64,000 nt of DNA from Atopomonas hussainii (GCF_900109735.1 NZ_FOAS01000007.1:151246-215245), one strand, 5' to 3'. Positions 17,933 through 31,799 are shown, numbered from the stretch's first letter. Numbers and translations are program-made. The notes: generated by a model not told the origin, from the sequence alone.

Positions 17933-18369
17933 AAACGCTAGCCCGTCTGAAATCCCTCAGCATTCTGCTCAACGGCCTATGCCTAAGCAGCACCCTGCAA
18001 GCGGCTGACTTAACCATTGAGCTCAAGCGCTTAATCCCCGAACAGGGCCGTGTTTGGCTGATGCTCTATCACGGCAAGGCCAACTTTGAAGCCATGGGCC
18101 AAGGCCTGCACGAGTGGTCGTTCAGCCCGCAAACGGCAAGCCAGAAAGTCACCCTGCATGACTTACCCGCCGGCCACTACGCCGTGATGGTGTATCAGGA
18201 CAGCAACGACAACGCGCAGGTGGATTTAAAAGACAGCGGTTTTCCCGCCGAGCCGTTTGGCTTTTCTAAACAGCGCGGCCGCGTGAGCATGCCGACCTTT
18301 GAGGAAAGCGCGTTTCGTTTAGAAGCCCAAGGCCATGTGGAGCAGATTCGCCTGTTTCACTACCGCTAA
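17929..18369 (+). CDS. DUF2141 family exported protein
   Basis: The 146-residue protein has a signal peptide ending near residue 25 (SSTLQA, then ADLT). The rest matches DUF2141: GRVWLMLYHGKANF, LPAGHYAVMVYQDSNDNAQVDLKDSGFPAEPFGFSK-type sequence with the typical D-x-N-x-N-G/Q-like loop. Members are periplasmic or secreted beta-sandwich proteins of unknown function. ATG 17929 overlaps the Rieske stop (ATGA), so the pair is cotranslated. It converges on tetR with only 21 bases between stops and no terminator seen. Confidence 0.8.
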   Translation: MKTLARLKSLSILLNGLCLSSTLQAADLTIELKRLIPEQGRVWLMLYHGKANFEAMGQGLHEWSFSPQTASQKVTLHDLPAGHYAVMVYQDSNDNAQVDLKDSGFPAEPFGFSKQRGRVSMPTFEESAFRLEAQGHVEQIRLFHYR

Positions 18370-18390
18370 AGACGGCGGATTGAGTATGGC

Positions 18391-18957
18391 TTACTGCTGC
18401 GCGGCGCCTTGATAAAAGCTGCGCAGGGTTAAAGCCAATACATCGGCGGCGGGGTTTTCGCGGGCAAATTGCCAAGCGCTGTAGATCAAGCCGTCGAGCC
18501 ATTGGTTAAGCCACGCGGTTGGCAGGTCGGCGGCCAACAAGCCTTCGGTCTGCATCTCGGCAAGCAGGTCGTGCATGCTGGCCAGCTGCGCGTCGTAGGC
18601 TTGTTGAATCTGCGGGTCTTGCAGCGCGGTGCTGTCGCTGGCGAGGTAGTGATAGCGCTGGCCTTGGGCAATCAAGGCGCCAAGCAGCGCCTCAAAATAC
18701 TCGCGCAAATCTTCGTGCTGCGCGGCCAGCTCATCGCTCAGCGCCTGCGCATCATCGAGGCTGGCCTGCGCCAGCGCCAAAATCAGCGCTTCACGATTAG
18801 GAAAGTAACGGTACAGCGTGGCCCGCCCGACGCCAGCCGCAGCCGCCACCTCTTGCAAGGTGGCTGCCGGCTGCGCCGCCAGCACGCTGACGGCGGCCTC
18901 CATAATGGTCGAGCGCAATAGCGCCTTACGACCACGTTTGGCGGGCGCGTCACTCAC
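18391..18957 (-). CDS. TetR-family transcriptional regulator
   Basis: The 188-residue protein has the TetR DNA-binding domain at about 12-60: [46 protein letters not shown] helix-turn-helix, with the classical LYRYFPN recognition region. The C-terminal helices bind an unknown ligand. It begins with GTG 18957, overlapping the trpE stop by 4 bases (GTGA), so it is probably cotranscribed with trpE. Candidate targets are the palindrome at 16752-16793 or genes elsewhere. It is convergent with the DUF2141 gene. Confidence 0.88.
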   Translation of the reverse strand: MSDAPAKRGRKALLRSTIMEAAVSVLAAQPAATLQEVAAAAGVGRATLYRYFPNREALILALAQASLDDAQALSDELAAQHEDLREYFEALLGALIAQGQRYHYLASDSTALQDPQIQQAYDAQLASMHDLLAEMQTEGLLAADLPTAWLNQWLDGLIYSAWQFARENPAADVLALTLRSFYQGAAQQ

Positions 18958-20435
18958 TGCGCTTGGTCCAACCCACGCTCAGCCAAGCTCACCGCGCGGA
19001 ACACGGCGCGGCCCTTGTTGAGGGTTTCCATCCACTCCAGTGCAGGCACCGAGTCGGCCACCACACCGGCACCGGCTTGGATATGCAGCTGACCGTCTTT
19101 GATCACGGCGGTGCGGATAGCAATCGCCGTGTCCATGTTGCCGTTGTAGGCCAAGTAACCCACCGCGCCGCCGTACACGCCGCGCTTGACCGGCTCCAGC
19201 TCGTCGATGATTTCCATCGCGCGAATCTTCGGCGCGCCCGACAAGGTGCCGGCTGGGAAGGTGGCACGCAGCACATCCAGTGCGCCCATGCCCTCTTTCA
19301 GCTCACCTTCGACATTGGAGACGATGTGCATGACGTGCGAATAACGCTCAACCACCATCTTGTCGGTGAGTTCGACGGTGCCGGTTTTCGCCACACGGCC
19401 CACGTCGTTACGGCCTAAGTCGATCAGCATCAGGTGCTCGGCGATTTCTTTCGGGTCGGCGAGCAAGTCGGCTTCTAACGCTTTGTCTTTCTCCGGCGTG
19501 GCGCCGCGTTTGCGCGTGCCAGCAATCGGTCGCACAGTGACGATGCCGTCTTCCAAGCGGGCCAAAATCTCTGGCGACGAACCAGCCACGTGGAAGCCGT
19601 CCAAGTTCAAATAGAACATATACGGCGAGGGATTCAGCGAACGCAGCGCGCGGTACAAATCCAGCGGCGGCGCTTGGTACTCGACGCTCATGCGCTGGGC
19701 GACCACCACCTGCATCACATCGCCGGCCAGAATGTAGTCTTTGATGGTGTCCACGGCCTGATGGAACGGCTGCTCGCCAGTGCTGGAGCGAAACGCATCT
19801 TCGGCGACGTCACGCGGGCTATGCGTGGGGCGCTGAATGCGTGCATCGCGCAGCTGCGTGACCAGTTCATCGAGGCGCGCTTGCGCCGCGTCGAAGCTCG
19901 CCGCATCACGCGGGTCGGCATGCACGATCAGCAGCAATTTGCCGGAGAGGTTATCGAACACCACCAGCTCGTCCGACACCATCAAGAGGATATCCGGCGT
20001 GCCGAGCACATCTTCCGGCACACCGTCTTTTAAGCGCGGCTCGATATAGCGCACGGTGTCGTAGCCGAAATAACCCACTAAACCGCCGGAGAAACGCGGC
20101 ATCTGCGCCAGCGGCGCGACTTTCTCGCGCGCTTGGTAGGCTTCGATCCACGCCAGCGGGTCAGCCACTTCGCACTGCTCCAGCACATCGCCGTCGCGCT
20201 CTAAGAACACGCACTGGCCTTGCACGCGAATCCGCGTGCGGCACGGCAGGCCGATAATCGAGTAACGGCCCCATTTCTCACCGCCTTGTACCGACTCCAG
20301 CAAATAGGAATACGGGCCGTCGGCGAGCTTTAAATAGGTGGATAACGGGGTATCTAAGTCAGCCAGCACTTCGCGCACCAGCGGCGCACGGGTATAGCCG
20401 GCGCTGGCCAGCTGGAGAAATTCGTCGCGAGTCAT
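18954..20435 (-). CDS. trpE: Anthranilate synthase component I
   Basis: This enzyme makes anthranilate from chorismate with ammonia from TrpG. The 493-residue protein carries the feedback site element LLES in [17 protein letters not shown] (about 45-60), where tryptophan binds, and the catalytic C-terminal half with [20 protein letters not shown] and [14 protein letters not shown] 20435 has GAGG 5 bases upstream. It follows rpe and gph on the same strand and has its own leader peptide 98 bases upstream. The overlap with the downstream tetR is unusual. Confidence 0.96.
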   Translation of the reverse strand: MTRDEFLQLASAGYTRAPLVREVLADLDTPLSTYLKLADGPYSYLLESVQGGEKWGRYSIIGLPCRTRIRVQGQCVFLERDGDVLEQCEVADPLAWIEAYQAREKVAPLAQMPRFSGGLVGYFGYDTVRYIEPRLKDGVPEDVLGTPDILLMVSDELVVFDNLSGKLLLIVHADPRDAASFDAAQARLDELVTQLRDARIQRPTHSPRDVAEDAFRSSTGEQPFHQAVDTIKDYILAGDVMQVVVAQRMSVEYQAPPLDLYRALRSLNPSPYMFYLNLDGFHVAGSSPEILARLEDGIVTVRPIAGTRKRGATPEKDKALEADLLADPKEIAEHLMLIDLGRNDVGRVAKTGTVELTDKMVVERYSHVMHIVSNVEGELKEGMGALDVLRATFPAGTLSGAPKIRAMEIIDELEPVKRGVYGGAVGYLAYNGNMDTAIAIRTAVIKDGQLHIQAGAGVVADSVPALEWMETLNKGRAVFRAVSLAERGLDQAQ

Positions 20436-20510
20436 AACAACCTCAGAGATCAGGCGCGGCCTGTATTTGCGCAAGGCGCGCTAAGCGTTCGGAAACGTGA
20501 GCAAAGCAAT

Positions 20511-20523
20511 CCGGCACAGCCGG
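20511..20523 (-). terminator. Attenuator hairpin candidate before trpE
   Basis: CCGGC-TGT-GCCGG on the minus strand, followed by ATTGCTTTGCTC, lies 9 bases after the leader-peptide stop. It could be the terminator arm of a tryptophan attenuator. The leader end (GGCGCGCCTAA) can also pair roughly with a downstream TTAGCGCGCC near 20470, a possible alternative structure. No folding was computed. Confidence 0.5.
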
Positions 20524-20532
20524 CGGGCGTGA

Positions 20533-20607
20533 TTAGGCGCGCCAGCGCCAACGCGCGAAGGCCTTGAGTAAGGCCAGTAGGATCATTGCAGTGCGAAAGG
20601 TAGCCAC
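20533..20607 (-). CDS. trpE leader peptide (24 residues, two Trp codons)
   Basis: A GTG-started frame on the minus strand reads MATFRTAMILL, then ALLKAFARWRWRA and TAA. GGAG lies about 8 bases before the GTG. The ending KAFARWRWRA is almost the same as [10 protein letters not shown] in the trpG leader, with two TGG codons in the same place. This indicates attenuation by tryptophan and shared ancestry of the two leaders. A later ATG at codon 8 could also start a shorter peptide. The frame is directly visible; regulation is inferred from position and from what is known in Pseudomonas. Confidence 0.87.
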   Translation of the reverse strand: MATFRTAMILLALLKAFARWRWRA

Positions 20608-20655
20608 GCGGTGTTCTCCGATGCGTAGGGCTCAACCCTAACCAAGCCGCCCACT

Positions 20656-21342
20656 TTACGCAACGGCCAACAGCAGGCGTAGATCATCGCCCAGCCAATC
20701 CGGCGCCTCGCTGGCAATCGACTGACCATGGTTATAGCCATACGTAACCGCCGCCACCGGCACCTGGGCGGCCTTAGCCGCGAGCACGTCATTGCGCGAA
20801 TCACCGATAAACAGCGCCTGCTCGGCGCGCACTCCGGCTTGCTGCAGCAACCAGTGCAGCGCATACGGGTCGGGCTTTTTCTGCGCGAAGGTGTCGCCGC
20901 CGATTTGCCAGCGGAACAGCTCGGCCATACCGACCTGCGCGAGCAGTTCGGGCAAGAAGCGGCTGGTTTTGTTCGTCACTAAGGCCAGCGGAGTGCCGCG
21001 CGCATGCAGTGCGTGGAGGAATTCCAACGCACCGGGATAGACCCGCGTGGCGTGGTGGCTACTGGCATAAGCCGCCTCAAACAGCGCCAAGCCCTGTGCG
21101 GCGAGCGCGTCGTCCACGCCCTGCGCGTGTAAATCATCCGCCAGCGCACGGCGCACCAACACAACTGCGCCATTGCCCACCCAGTCGCGCACCTTGTCGA
21201 TGCCGGCCGCTGGGCGATCCAGCTGGGCCAGCATACTGTCGACCGCTGCGGCCAGATCGGGCACGGAATCCACTAAGGTGCCGTCCAGATCAAACATCAC
21301 CAACTGAGGCCAGCCGCCACATAAGCGCTCAATCGCGGTCAT
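20656..21342 (-). CDS. gph: Phosphoglycolate phosphatase
   Basis: This is a 228-residue HAD-superfamily phosphatase that removes 2-phosphoglycolate, formed for example during DNA repair. The nucleophile motif is [15 protein letters not shown] (about 18-32). A cap domain follows, then LVTNKT, and [12 protein letters not shown] with [15 protein letters not shown] as the acidic motif. It overlaps rpe by 4 bases (ATGA), so rpe-gph are translated together, followed by the trpE leader. A MupP role in peptidoglycan recycling is a known alternative for Pseudomonas relatives of this family. Confidence 0.9.
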   Translation of the reverse strand: MTAIERLCGGWPQLVMFDLDGTLVDSVPDLAAAVDSMLAQLDRPAAGIDKVRDWVGNGAVVLVRRALADDLHAQGVDDALAAQGLALFEAAYASSHHATRVYPGALEFLHALHARGTPLALVTNKTSRFLPELLAQVGMAELFRWQIGGDTFAQKKPDPYALHWLLQQAGVRAEQALFIGDSRNDVLAAKAAQVPVAAVTYGYNHGQSIASEAPDWLGDDLRLLLAVA

Positions 21343-22013
21343 ACGCGGGCTTGTGCCAGCTCGCTGCGCATGGCGTCGATCACGGCTTTGTAGTCCGGTT
21401 GATTGAAGATGGCCGAGCCAGCAACAAAGGTATCAGCACCAGCCTCGGCAATCGCGCGGATGTTCTGCACATTCACGCCGCCGTCGATTTCTAAGCGAAT
21501 CTCGCGGCCCGAGGCATCGATCAGCGCACGCGCTTCACGCAGCTTATCCAGAGTACCGGGGATAAATTTTTGTCCGCCGAAGCCCGGGTTCACGCTCATC
21601 AGCAAGATCATATCGACCTTGTCCATCACGTATTTCAGACAATCCAGCGAGGTGGCCGGGTTAAATACCAAACCGGCCTTGGCGCCGCCGTCTTTAATCA
21701 GCTGCAACGAGCGGTCGATGTGCTCGCTGCCTTCGGGATGGAAGGTGATGTAGCTGGCACCAGCTTCCAAGAAGTCGCCGATGATGCGATCCACCGGCTT
21801 AACCATCAGATGCACGTCAATCGGCGCAGTCACGCCGTATTTGCGTAGCGCGGTGCACACCATCGGGCCGATGGTCAGGTTGGGCACGTAATGGTTGTCC
21901 ATCACGTCGAAGTGGACGATATCCGCGCCGGCGGCCAGCACCTTGTCTACGTCTTCGCCTAGGCGGGCAAAGTCGGCGGAAAGAATCGACGGGGCAATGG
22001 CAAAGGGTTGCAT
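21339..22013 (-). CDS. rpe: Ribulose-phosphate 3-epimerase
   Basis: This enzyme interconverts ribulose-5-phosphate and xylulose-5-phosphate in the pentose phosphate pathway. The 224-residue TIM barrel shows [17 protein letters not shown], the metal-ligand region [32 protein letters not shown] and LEIDGGVN. The start is ATG 22013 with GGAG 6 bases upstream; the frame extending to 22076 lacks support. It is the first gene of rpe-gph-trpE. Confidence 0.96.
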   Translation of the reverse strand: MQPFAIAPSILSADFARLGEDVDKVLAAGADIVHFDVMDNHYVPNLTIGPMVCTALRKYGVTAPIDVHLMVKPVDRIIGDFLEAGASYITFHPEGSEHIDRSLQLIKDGGAKAGLVFNPATSLDCLKYVMDKVDMILLMSVNPGFGGQKFIPGTLDKLREARALIDASGREIRLEIDGGVNVQNIRAIAEAGADTFVAGSAIFNQPDYKAVIDAMRSELAQARV

Positions 22014-22115
22014 GGGCGGCTCCACAACGAAAAAGGCCGCTATTCTAACCCTTATGCCGGTCAATTTTTTCGCCACTTGGCCGACATTGTTGCCATCGGC
22101 CCTTTGGAGTTCGCC

Positions 22116-23285
22116 ATGTCACCGCTTCGCTTGCTACCACTGACCCTATCCTTGAGCTTGCTCGCTTACGGCACCACCGCACTGAGCGAGGAACCTGCCG
22201 CCGCAGCCGACGCCAGCAGCGCCGCCGCGCCCAGCCCAAGTGCCGATGCGCCACCGGCCGATAACACCGACAGTGCCGATACCGCCGCGCCAGCCGATGC
22301 CAACAGCACCAGCGACACGCAAGAGCCCGATAGCGACGCAGCAAGCACCACCGCAGAGCCAGAAGCTGGGACGGAAACTGAAACTGAGGCTGAAGTTGAG
22401 CGCGCAGAGCTTCCGGAGCGCAGCGAAGTGGCCGAAGTGGAAATCGCTCGCGTGATTACCGATGACGAGCAGCAGCGCCTCTCCGATGGCCACAAAGAGT
22501 TTCTCGCCCTGTGGAAACCCGCCAACGCCCCGCAAGCCGCTGGCGTGGTGATTCTGGTGCCCGGCACCGGCGAACATGCCGACTGGCCAAAAACCATAGC
22601 GCCGCTGCGCCAACGCCTGCCGGACAACAGCTGGGCAACCCTCAGCCTGAGCCTGCCCGATGACCCGAGCGACGCGCCGCAAGCGCGCCCTGCCGATGAG
22701 CCAGCGCCTGCCAGCAGCGCCGCCGACTCAAGCAACGATAGCCAAGCGGCGGACGACATAGCCGCCGAAGTAGCCAGCAGCGTGCAAAGCGGCTCGACGG
22801 CTGGTAACGACGCCAGCGAAAGCGCCGGCATGGAAGAAGCCGACTACGGCAGCTTAGTGCAGGCACGCATTCAAGCCGGCATAGATCACGCTATGGCGCG
22901 CAACCTGCCGACGGTGGTGCTGCTCGGGCATGGCAGCGGCGCTTACTGGGCCGCGCAGTATCTCAAAAGCAACCCCAACAGCGGCGTGGTTAACCTGCTA
23001 CTAATCGCCGCGCAACAGCCAGCCGAAGCCAGCGAGCCGCTGCCGGAAACGCTGAAAGAACTGAAAAACGTGGTCAGTGGCGACTTCTACTACAAAGACA
23101 AACCCGCCGACCGCAATGCCGCCCGCCTGCGCATGAACGCTGCCAAGCAACAGGCGCAGCCCAATTACATTCAAATCGCCATGAAGGCACTGCCCGGCAA
23201 CCCCAAAGTCGAGCAAGAGCAGCTCTATCGGCGCGTACGCGGCTGGCTGGACTTACGCTTGCAAGCCACCCGCGCCACGCCATAA
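22116..23285 (+). CDS. DUF3530 alpha/beta-hydrolase-like exported protein
   Basis: The 389-residue protein has a signal peptide (about 1-24). A long low-complexity region rich in Ala, Asp, Ser, Thr and Glu (about 25-105) follows. The hydrolase-like body shows [23 protein letters not shown] and the nucleophile-elbow-like [16 protein letters not shown] second Ala/Ser/Asp-rich insert (about 187-245) interrupts the body. DUF3530 proteins are of unknown function; a homologue lies beside djlA in P. aeruginosa, as I recall. ATG 22116 has GGAG 6 bases upstream. It converges on djlA. Confidence 0.78.
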   Translation: MSPLRLLPLTLSLSLLAYGTTALSEEPAAAADASSAAAPSPSADAPPADNTDSADTAAPADANSTSDTQEPDSDAASTTAEPEAGTETETEAEVERAELPERSEVAEVEIARVITDDEQQRLSDGHKEFLALWKPANAPQAAGVVILVPGTGEHADWPKTIAPLRQRLPDNSWATLSLSLPDDPSDAPQARPADEPAPASSAADSSNDSQAADDIAAEVASSVQSGSTAGNDASESAGMEEADYGSLVQARIQAGIDHAMARNLPTVVLLGHGSGAYWAAQYLKSNPNSGVVNLLLIAAQQPAEASEPLPETLKELKNVVSGDFYYKDKPADRNAARLRMNAAKQQAQPNYIQIAMKALPGNPKVEQEQLYRRVRGWLDLRLQATRATP

Positions 23286-23297
23286 CCGGCGCACCAC

Positions 23298-25770
<2,473 letters not shown>

Positions 25771-25894
25771 CAATCCCCCGGCCCTAGCCGCCTTATGCAT
25801 CATTGTTTTATTATCCAGAATCTTTTTAGCCCAGCGAAAGGCGCAAGGCCTCGTTTTGGCCCGTCGCGCGCAGGAAGCCCGGACACACATAACA

Positions 25895-28660
25895 ATGGCA
25901 GTGAAACCACAGTTCCGCAGCAAGTTCCCTCTGCTGATTACCGGCAGTCTCTTGGCTCTACAGCCATTTACCAGCCTATCCGTGCAGGCTGCTGAGCAGT
26001 TTGACTGCAAACCCAGCGCCACCGGCGGCTGGGCCTGTAGCACACAGCAAAGCAGCAATGTGGTGCCGCCGCGCCCGCAGCATAGCGCAACCGCGGTCAG
26101 CAGCCCGGCACAAGGCAGCAAGGCGGTCGCCGGCAAACCGGCGAAGAAGCTCGATGGCGCCGCCGCCAAAGGCTCGTCACTGGCCCAAGCCGCTGCGCAA
26201 AGTGGCAATTACGCCTATCTGGACTGGGTGCCCCGCGAGCAACTAACCGCCTCGCAACTGGCAGAAGTCGGCCCGTACTGCAAAGGCAGCTACGTTGAGC
26301 CGCAGCGCGCTGGCCTCGATAGCGACACGCCGATGGACGAAGCACCGATGTTTGCTTCCTCCAAAGCCTCGCGCTACGAGCAAGACCAGCAAGTGGCCAC
26401 CTTGGCCGGTGATGTCGTGCTACGCCAAGGCACCATGCAGGTTGAGGCCGACGAAGCGCGTCTGCTGCAACTGGAGAACCGTGGCGAGCTGATCGGCAAG
26501 GTCAAACTGCGCGACCAAGGCATGCTGGTGGTCGGCGATAAAGCCACCCTGCAACTGGACAACGGTGAAGCCGAAGTCGAAAACGCCGAATACGTCGTGC
26601 ACGAAGGCCACGTTCGTGGTTCGGCGCTGTACGCCAAGCGCGACGAAGACGGCATCATCCGCCTCAAAGACGGCACCTACACCCGCTGTGAGCCGGGCGA
26701 AAACACCTGGCACCTGAAGGGCAATAACGTGCGCCTAAACCCGGCCACGGGCTTTGGTAGCGCCACCAACGTGACCCTACGGGTGAAAGACATTCCGGTG
26801 TTCTACACCCCGTACATTTATTTCCCGATTGACGACCGTCGTCAGTCCGGCTTCTTGCCGCCGAGCATTGGCAGCTCCAGTGACAACGGTTTCACCCTCG
26901 TCACGCCGTACTACTTCAACCTTGCGCCAAACTACGACGCTACTTTGTACCCCCGCTATATGGCCAAACGCGGCCTGCAGCTAGAAGGTGAAGGCCGTTA
27001 CCTGACGCGCAGCAGCGAAGGGCAAATCGGCGCTAGCTGGCTGAATGACAGCGAAGACGAGCGCAAAAAGCAGTCCGACTATTCCAAAGACCGCTGGATG
27101 TACAGCTGGCAGCACAAAACCGGCCTCGACAGCCGCCTGCTCGGCGAAGTCGATTACACCGACATCAGCGATCCGTACTACTTCCAAGACCTAGATACCG
27201 AGCTGGGCATCAACACGCCAAGCTATATCGATCAGCGTGGCACCCTGACTTGGCGCGGCGACAACTTCACCGCCCAGCTCAACGCGCATGCTTACGAAAT
27301 GGCCACTGTGGTGGATGTCACCCCGTACAACCGCATGCCACAGCTGAGCATTAAAGGCGCCCTGCCTTATCAGCCTATGGGCCTGCACTTTACCGGTGCC
27401 GCCGAAGCCGTGCGTTTCGAACGCAGCCTGCGTAAAGGCAACTTCACCGACGTGGATGGCAATGTCAGCGCCCGCCCGGATACCCGCATCACCGGTCTCG
27501 ACCGTGCTGATGGCAGCCGCTTCCACACCGAGCCGGGCGTCAGCTTGCCGATGGATTGGAGCTACGGTTTCTTCAAACCAAGCCTCAAATACCTGGCGAC
27601 CAGCTACGACCTAGACCTCGACCAGCAAGGCAAGAACACCCTGCGCGCTGGGGAAAACTTCAAGAGCAGCCAAAGCCGTGGCCTGCCGATGTTGAGCCTC
27701 GACGGCGGCCTGTACTTCGACCGCAACAGCACGTGGTTCGGCAACAACTATCGCCAGACCTTAGAACCGCGCCTGTTCTATCTGTACGTACCGCATGAAG
27801 ATCAGGAAGACATTCCGAACTTCGACTCCAGCGAGCCGACCTTTAACTATTCGTCGCTGTTCCGTGAGAACCGCTTCAACGGTCGTGACCGCATCGGCGA
27901 TGCCAACCAACTGTCGCTGGGCGTGACCAACCGCTGGATCGAAAGCAACGGCTTTGAGCGCCAGCGCTTCTCGATCGGGCAAATCTTCTACTTCCGCGAC
28001 CGCGAAGTGCAGATGCCCGGGGTTAACTTCAAAGACGTCGAAGCCTCGCAGGCCAACGTTTCGCCCTACGCACTGGACTACCTGTACCGCTTTAACCGCG
28101 ACTGGCGTGTCAGCTCTGACTTCAACTGGGACCCGGACACCGGCTCAACCCGCTCGGGCAGCCTGATGTTCCATTATCAGCCTGAAAAAGAAGTCAACAA
28201 GGTGGTTAACCTAGGCTTCCGCTACCGCAATGACACAGTCATTTACGACAGCACCACAGGCAGCTGGCGTACTGGCGGCGATTACACCGACCCGGTCACC
28301 GGCCGTGTGATCAAGGACTACTACAAAGTCGAGCAGCACGACGCCTCAGTGATTTGGCCGATCGTGCCGCAGTGGAGCGCCATTGCTCGCTGGCAATACG
28401 ACTACAACCGCAGCCGCACGCTGGAAGCCTACGGTGGTTTCGAGTACGACAGCTGCTGCTGGAAACTGCGTCTGATCAACCGCTACTGGGTGGATTACGA
28501 CGAATTCAGCCTCTCGCCTGCGCTTAACGAAGAAGGCGACCGCGGCATCTTCCTGCAAATCGTCCTCAAGGGCTTAGGCGGGGTTGTCGGTAACAAGGTT
28601 GAATCTTTCCTTGACCAAGGTATTCAGGGTTATCGTGAACGTGAAGAACAAGCTTTCTAA
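25895..28660 (+). CDS. lptD: LPS-assembly outer-membrane protein LptD
   Basis: This is the essential outer-membrane translocon that places lipopolysaccharide in the outer leaflet with LptE. The 921-residue protein has a signal peptide (to about residue 32), an N-terminal extension, a periplasmic OstA-like jellyroll (about 165-300, with [21 protein letters not shown]) and a large beta-barrel (about 300-920). Conserved cysteines are visible, including the adjacent pair in YDSCCWKLR near the end, used in the disulfides that activate LptD. The length is close to that of P. aeruginosa LptD. ATG 25895 fits the homologue N-terminus. It overlaps surA by 26 bases. Confidence 0.96.
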   Translation: MAVKPQFRSKFPLLITGSLLALQPFTSLSVQAAEQFDCKPSATGGWACSTQQSSNVVPPRPQHSATAVSSPAQGSKAVAGKPAKKLDGAAAKGSSLAQAAAQSGNYAYLDWVPREQLTASQLAEVGPYCKGSYVEPQRAGLDSDTPMDEAPMFASSKASRYEQDQQVATLAGDVVLRQGTMQVEADEARLLQLENRGELIGKVKLRDQGMLVVGDKATLQLDNGEAEVENAEYVVHEGHVRGSALYAKRDEDGIIRLKDGTYTRCEPGENTWHLKGNNVRLNPATGFGSATNVTLRVKDIPVFYTPYIYFPIDDRRQSGFLPPSIGSSSDNGFTLVTPYYFNLAPNYDATLYPRYMAKRGLQLEGEGRYLTRSSEGQIGASWLNDSEDERKKQSDYSKDRWMYSWQHKTGLDSRLLGEVDYTDISDPYYFQDLDTELGINTPSYIDQRGTLTWRGDNFTAQLNAHAYEMATVVDVTPYNRMPQLSIKGALPYQPMGLHFTGAAEAVRFERSLRKGNFTDVDGNVSARPDTRITGLDRADGSRFHTEPGVSLPMDWSYGFFKPSLKYLATSYDLDLDQQGKNTLRAGENFKSSQSRGLPMLSLDGGLYFDRNSTWFGNNYRQTLEPRLFYLYVPHEDQEDIPNFDSSEPTFNYSSLFRENRFNGRDRIGDANQLSLGVTNRWIESNGFERQRFSIGQIFYFRDREVQMPGVNFKDVEASQANVSPYALDYLYRFNRDWRVSSDFNWDPDTGSTRSGSLMFHYQPEKEVNKVVNLGFRYRNDTVIYDSTTGSWRTGGDYTDPVTGRVIKDYYKVEQHDASVIWPIVPQWSAIARWQYDYNRSRTLEAYGGFEYDSCCWKLRLINRYWVDYDEFSLSPALNEEGDRGIFLQIVLKGLGGVVGNKVESFLDQGIQGYREREEQAF

Positions 28661-29936
28661 GATTTTTGCCCCGCTGGCCATGGCCTCTGCGCTATTGGCC
28701 GGCAGCGCACACGCACAATTCCAGAGCATTGACCGCGTCGTCGCGATTGTCGACAACGACGTGATCATGCAGAGCCAACTGGATGACCGCATGCGCGAAG
28801 TGCGTCAGACCCTCTCCAAGCGCGGCAATGCGTTGCCGCCGGAGCACGTGCTGCAGCAGCAAGTGCTCGAGCGTCTGATTATCGAAAACATCCAACTGCA
28901 GATTGGCGACCGCTCCGGCATTCGCATCGCCGATGACGAACTGAACGGCGCGCTGGGTACCATCGCGCAGCGCAACGGCATGACGCTGGAGCAATTCCGT
29001 CAGGCGCTGTCTAACGACGGCGTGTCGTACGAAGAAGCGCGCGATCAAGTGCGTCGCGAGATGGTTATCAGCCGTGTGCGTGAATACCGCGTGGCCGACC
29101 GCATTCAGATCAGCGATCAGGAAGTCACCAACTTCCTCGCTTCTGACTTGGGGCAAATCCAGCTGGCTGAAGAGCTGCGTTTAGCGCTGATCTTCCTGCC
29201 ACTGCCGGAAGGCGCGTCACCGGAGCAAATCCGCGCAGCCGAAAGCGGCGCGGATGATCTGTATCGACAAATCCAGAACGGCGCCGACTTCGCTCAGCTG
29301 GCAATTGCCCGCTCAGCCGGTGAGAACGCCTTAGAAGGCGGCGAAATTGGCTGGCGTAAAGCCGCGCAGCTGCCCGGCGTATTCAGCGAAATCGTGCCGA
29401 AAATGGCCGTGGGCGAAACCACCGCACCGGTGCGCATGCCCGGCGGTTTCTATCTGGTCAAACTGCTGGAGAAACGCGGCGGCGAAGTGAATGCGTTGGT
29501 GGACGAGGTTCGCGCCCGCCACATTCTGCTCAAGCCCAGCGCGATTCGCAGTGAAGAAGAGACCGAGAAACAAGCTCAGCGCGTCTATGACCGCATTATG
29601 GCCGGTGAAGACTTCGCCAAGCTGGCGAAAAACTTCTCCGAAGACCCGGGCAGCGCCTTAAATGGCGGCGACCTGAACTGGGTTAGCCCCGATGCGATGG
29701 TGCCGGAGTTCCGCGCCATGATGCAGCAGACTGCGGTCAACGAAGTGTCGAAGCCGTTCCGCAGCCAATTTGGCTGGCACGTGCTGCGTGTTGAAGGCCG
29801 CCGCGCCACCGACCGCAGTGAAGACCTGCGCGAGCACCAAGCTCGCACCGCGCTGCGCAACCGCAAATACGACGAAGAATTGTCGCTGTGGCTGCGGCAG
29901 ATCCGCGACGAGGCCTTCGTCGAAGTTAAGCTCTAA
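28635..29936 (+). CDS. surA: Periplasmic chaperone and prolyl isomerase SurA
   Basis: This escorts outer-membrane proteins, LptD in particular, to the Bam complex. The 433-residue protein has a signal peptide (cleavage probably after GSAHA), an N-terminal chaperone region ([21 protein letters not shown]) and two parvulin domains. The first is at about 175-275 ([18 protein letters not shown]) and the second at about 285-395 ([28 protein letters not shown]). GTG 28635 has AGGG 5 bases upstream; GTG 28641 aligns better with the P. aeruginosa N-terminus and is an alternative. It overlaps the end of lptD and is coupled to pdxA (TAATG). Confidence 0.95.
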   Translation: MNVKNKLSKIFAPLAMASALLAGSAHAQFQSIDRVVAIVDNDVIMQSQLDDRMREVRQTLSKRGNALPPEHVLQQQVLERLIIENIQLQIGDRSGIRIADDELNGALGTIAQRNGMTLEQFRQALSNDGVSYEEARDQVRREMVISRVREYRVADRIQISDQEVTNFLASDLGQIQLAEELRLALIFLPLPEGASPEQIRAAESGADDLYRQIQNGADFAQLAIARSAGENALEGGEIGWRKAAQLPGVFSEIVPKMAVGETTAPVRMPGGFYLVKLLEKRGGEVNALVDEVRARHILLKPSAIRSEEETEKQAQRVYDRIMAGEDFAKLAKNFSEDPGSALNGGDLNWVSPDAMVPEFRAMMQQTAVNEVSKPFRSQFGWHVLRVEGRRATDRSEDLREHQARTALRNRKYDEELSLWLRQIRDEAFVEVKL

Positions 29937-30931
29937 TGGCCTTACGTTTTGCCTTAACCGCCGGCGAGCCGGCGGGCATTGGCCCCGACCTGAGCCTGCT
30001 GCTAACCCAGCAGGCTCAGTCGCATGTGCTGATCTGTATTGCCAACCTGAACATGCTCGCCGAGCGCGCCAAAGCGCTTAACTTAAGCGTCGAGCTGATC
30101 AACGTTAGCCCCGCTAACTGGCCCAGCGAGCCTGCCCAAGCGGGCCAGCTGTATGTGTGGGACACCCCACTGGCCGCGCCTGTAGAACCCGGCCAATTAG
30201 ACACACGCAACGGCCCGTACGTGCTGGACACCCTGACTCGCGCCTGCCAAGGCTGCCAGAACGGCGACTTCGCCGGGATGATCACCGCGCCAGTGCATAA
30301 AGGCGTGATCAACGACGCCGGCATCGCTTTTAGCGGGCATACCGAGTTTCTTGCTGAGCAGACCAACACCGCGCAAGTGGTCATGCTGCTGGCCACTGAA
30401 GGCTTGCGCGTTGGCTTAGTCACCACTCACCTGCCCTTGCGCGCGGTGGCCGATGCCATCACCCCCAACACGCTCAGCGACGTGGCACGCATTCTCGATC
30501 ACGACTTAAAGACCAAGTTCGGCATCGCCGCACCACGCATTTTGGTCTGTGGGTTAAACCCGCACGCCGGTGAAAGCGGCCATCTAGGCCGTGAAGAAAT
30601 CGAGGTCATCGAACCGACGCTGGCCAAGCTGCGCGAAGAAGGCTTAAACCTGATTGGCCCACTGCCGGCCGACACCCTGTTTACGCCCAAATATCTCGAA
30701 CACGCCGATGCGGTGCTGGCCATGTACCACGATCAGGGCCTGACCGTGCTCAAGTACTTAGGTTTTGGCCGCGCGGTGAATGTCACCTTGGGCCTGCCGA
30801 TTATTCGCACATCGGTCGATCACGGCACCGCGCTGGATTTAGCCGGCACCGGCAAGATCGACGACGGCAGCCTTAAAGTCGCCCTGCACACCGCCTACCA
30901 CATGGCGCAAAGCCAGCGCCGCCACGCGTAA
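29936..30931 (+). CDS. pdxA: 4-hydroxythreonine-4-phosphate dehydrogenase
   Basis: This enzyme acts in the DXP-dependent route to pyridoxal phosphate. The 331-residue protein begins [19 protein letters not shown]. It has the metal-binding histidines in [11 protein letters not shown] and [21 protein letters not shown], and [16 protein letters not shown] near the end. The start codon shares one base with the surA stop (TAATG), showing translational coupling. Length is normal. Confidence 0.97.
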   Translation: MALRFALTAGEPAGIGPDLSLLLTQQAQSHVLICIANLNMLAERAKALNLSVELINVSPANWPSEPAQAGQLYVWDTPLAAPVEPGQLDTRNGPYVLDTLTRACQGCQNGDFAGMITAPVHKGVINDAGIAFSGHTEFLAEQTNTAQVVMLLATEGLRVGLVTTHLPLRAVADAITPNTLSDVARILDHDLKTKFGIAAPRILVCGLNPHAGESGHLGREEIEVIEPTLAKLREEGLNLIGPLPADTLFTPKYLEHADAVLAMYHDQGLTVLKYLGFGRAVNVTLGLPIIRTSVDHGTALDLAGTGKIDDGSLKVALHTAYHMAQSQRRHA

Positions 30932-30978
30932 GCGGCGCTACGTGGGTTACACTACGAGGCGAATTGGCGGAGCTTCAC

Positions 30979-31799
30979 ATGGCAGAACTGTATCAACACC
31001 GCGCGCGTAAGCGTTTTGGGCAAAATTTCCTGCATGACGCAGGCGTCATCCACCGCATCTTGCGCGCCATCAGCGCCAAAGACAGTGAGCGCTTGGTCGA
31101 AATTGGCCCCGGCCAAGGGGCGATCACCGAAGGGCTGATCGACACCGGCGCGCAAGTCGATGTGGTCGAACTCGACCAAGACCTGATCCCGCTGCTCAAG
31201 CTGCGCTTTGGTTTAAAGCCCAACTTTGCCCTGCATTCTGGCGATGCGCTGAAGTTCGACTTCGCCAGCCTCGGCAGCCCTGAGCAGCCGCTGCGCGTGG
31301 TCGGCAACTTGCCGTACAACATCTCTACGCCGCTGATTTTTCACCTGCTGTCGTTCAGCGGCATCATCCGCGACATGCACTTTATGCTGCAGAAAGAAGT
31401 GGTCGAGCGCATGGCTGCCAGCCCCGGCGGCGGTGACTGGGGCCGTCTGTCGATCATGGTGCAGTACTACTGCCGCGTGGATTACCTGTTTACCGTGGGC
31501 CCCGGCGCGTTTAACCCGGCACCTAAAGTTGACTCGGCCATCGTGCGCTTAACCCCACACACTGAGCTGCCCCACCCGGCCAAAGACGCCGCGCTGCTGG
31601 AAACCCTGGTGCGCGAAGCCTTTAACCAACGCCGCAAAACCCTGCGCAACACGCTCAAAAGCCTGCTCAGCGCCGATGACATTGCGGCCTGCGATATCGA
31701 CCCGGGCCTGCGCCCCGAGCAACTCTCGCTGGCCAACTTTGTTGCCTTAGCGAATCGCCTGCACACGCTGCAAAACGCGGCCGGCAGTGGGGAGCCCGA

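Noticed and set aside
22146..22831. Long minus-strand frames opposite the DUF3530 gene
   Set aside because: They arise from the Ala/Asp/Ser/Glu repeats of the real gene, whose complement avoids stops. No motif is present.
25771..26208. N-terminal extension of amgK by about 146 residues
   Set aside because: It runs antisense into lptD, is rich in Cys and Leu without pattern, and a well-placed start with a G-rich site exists at 25770.
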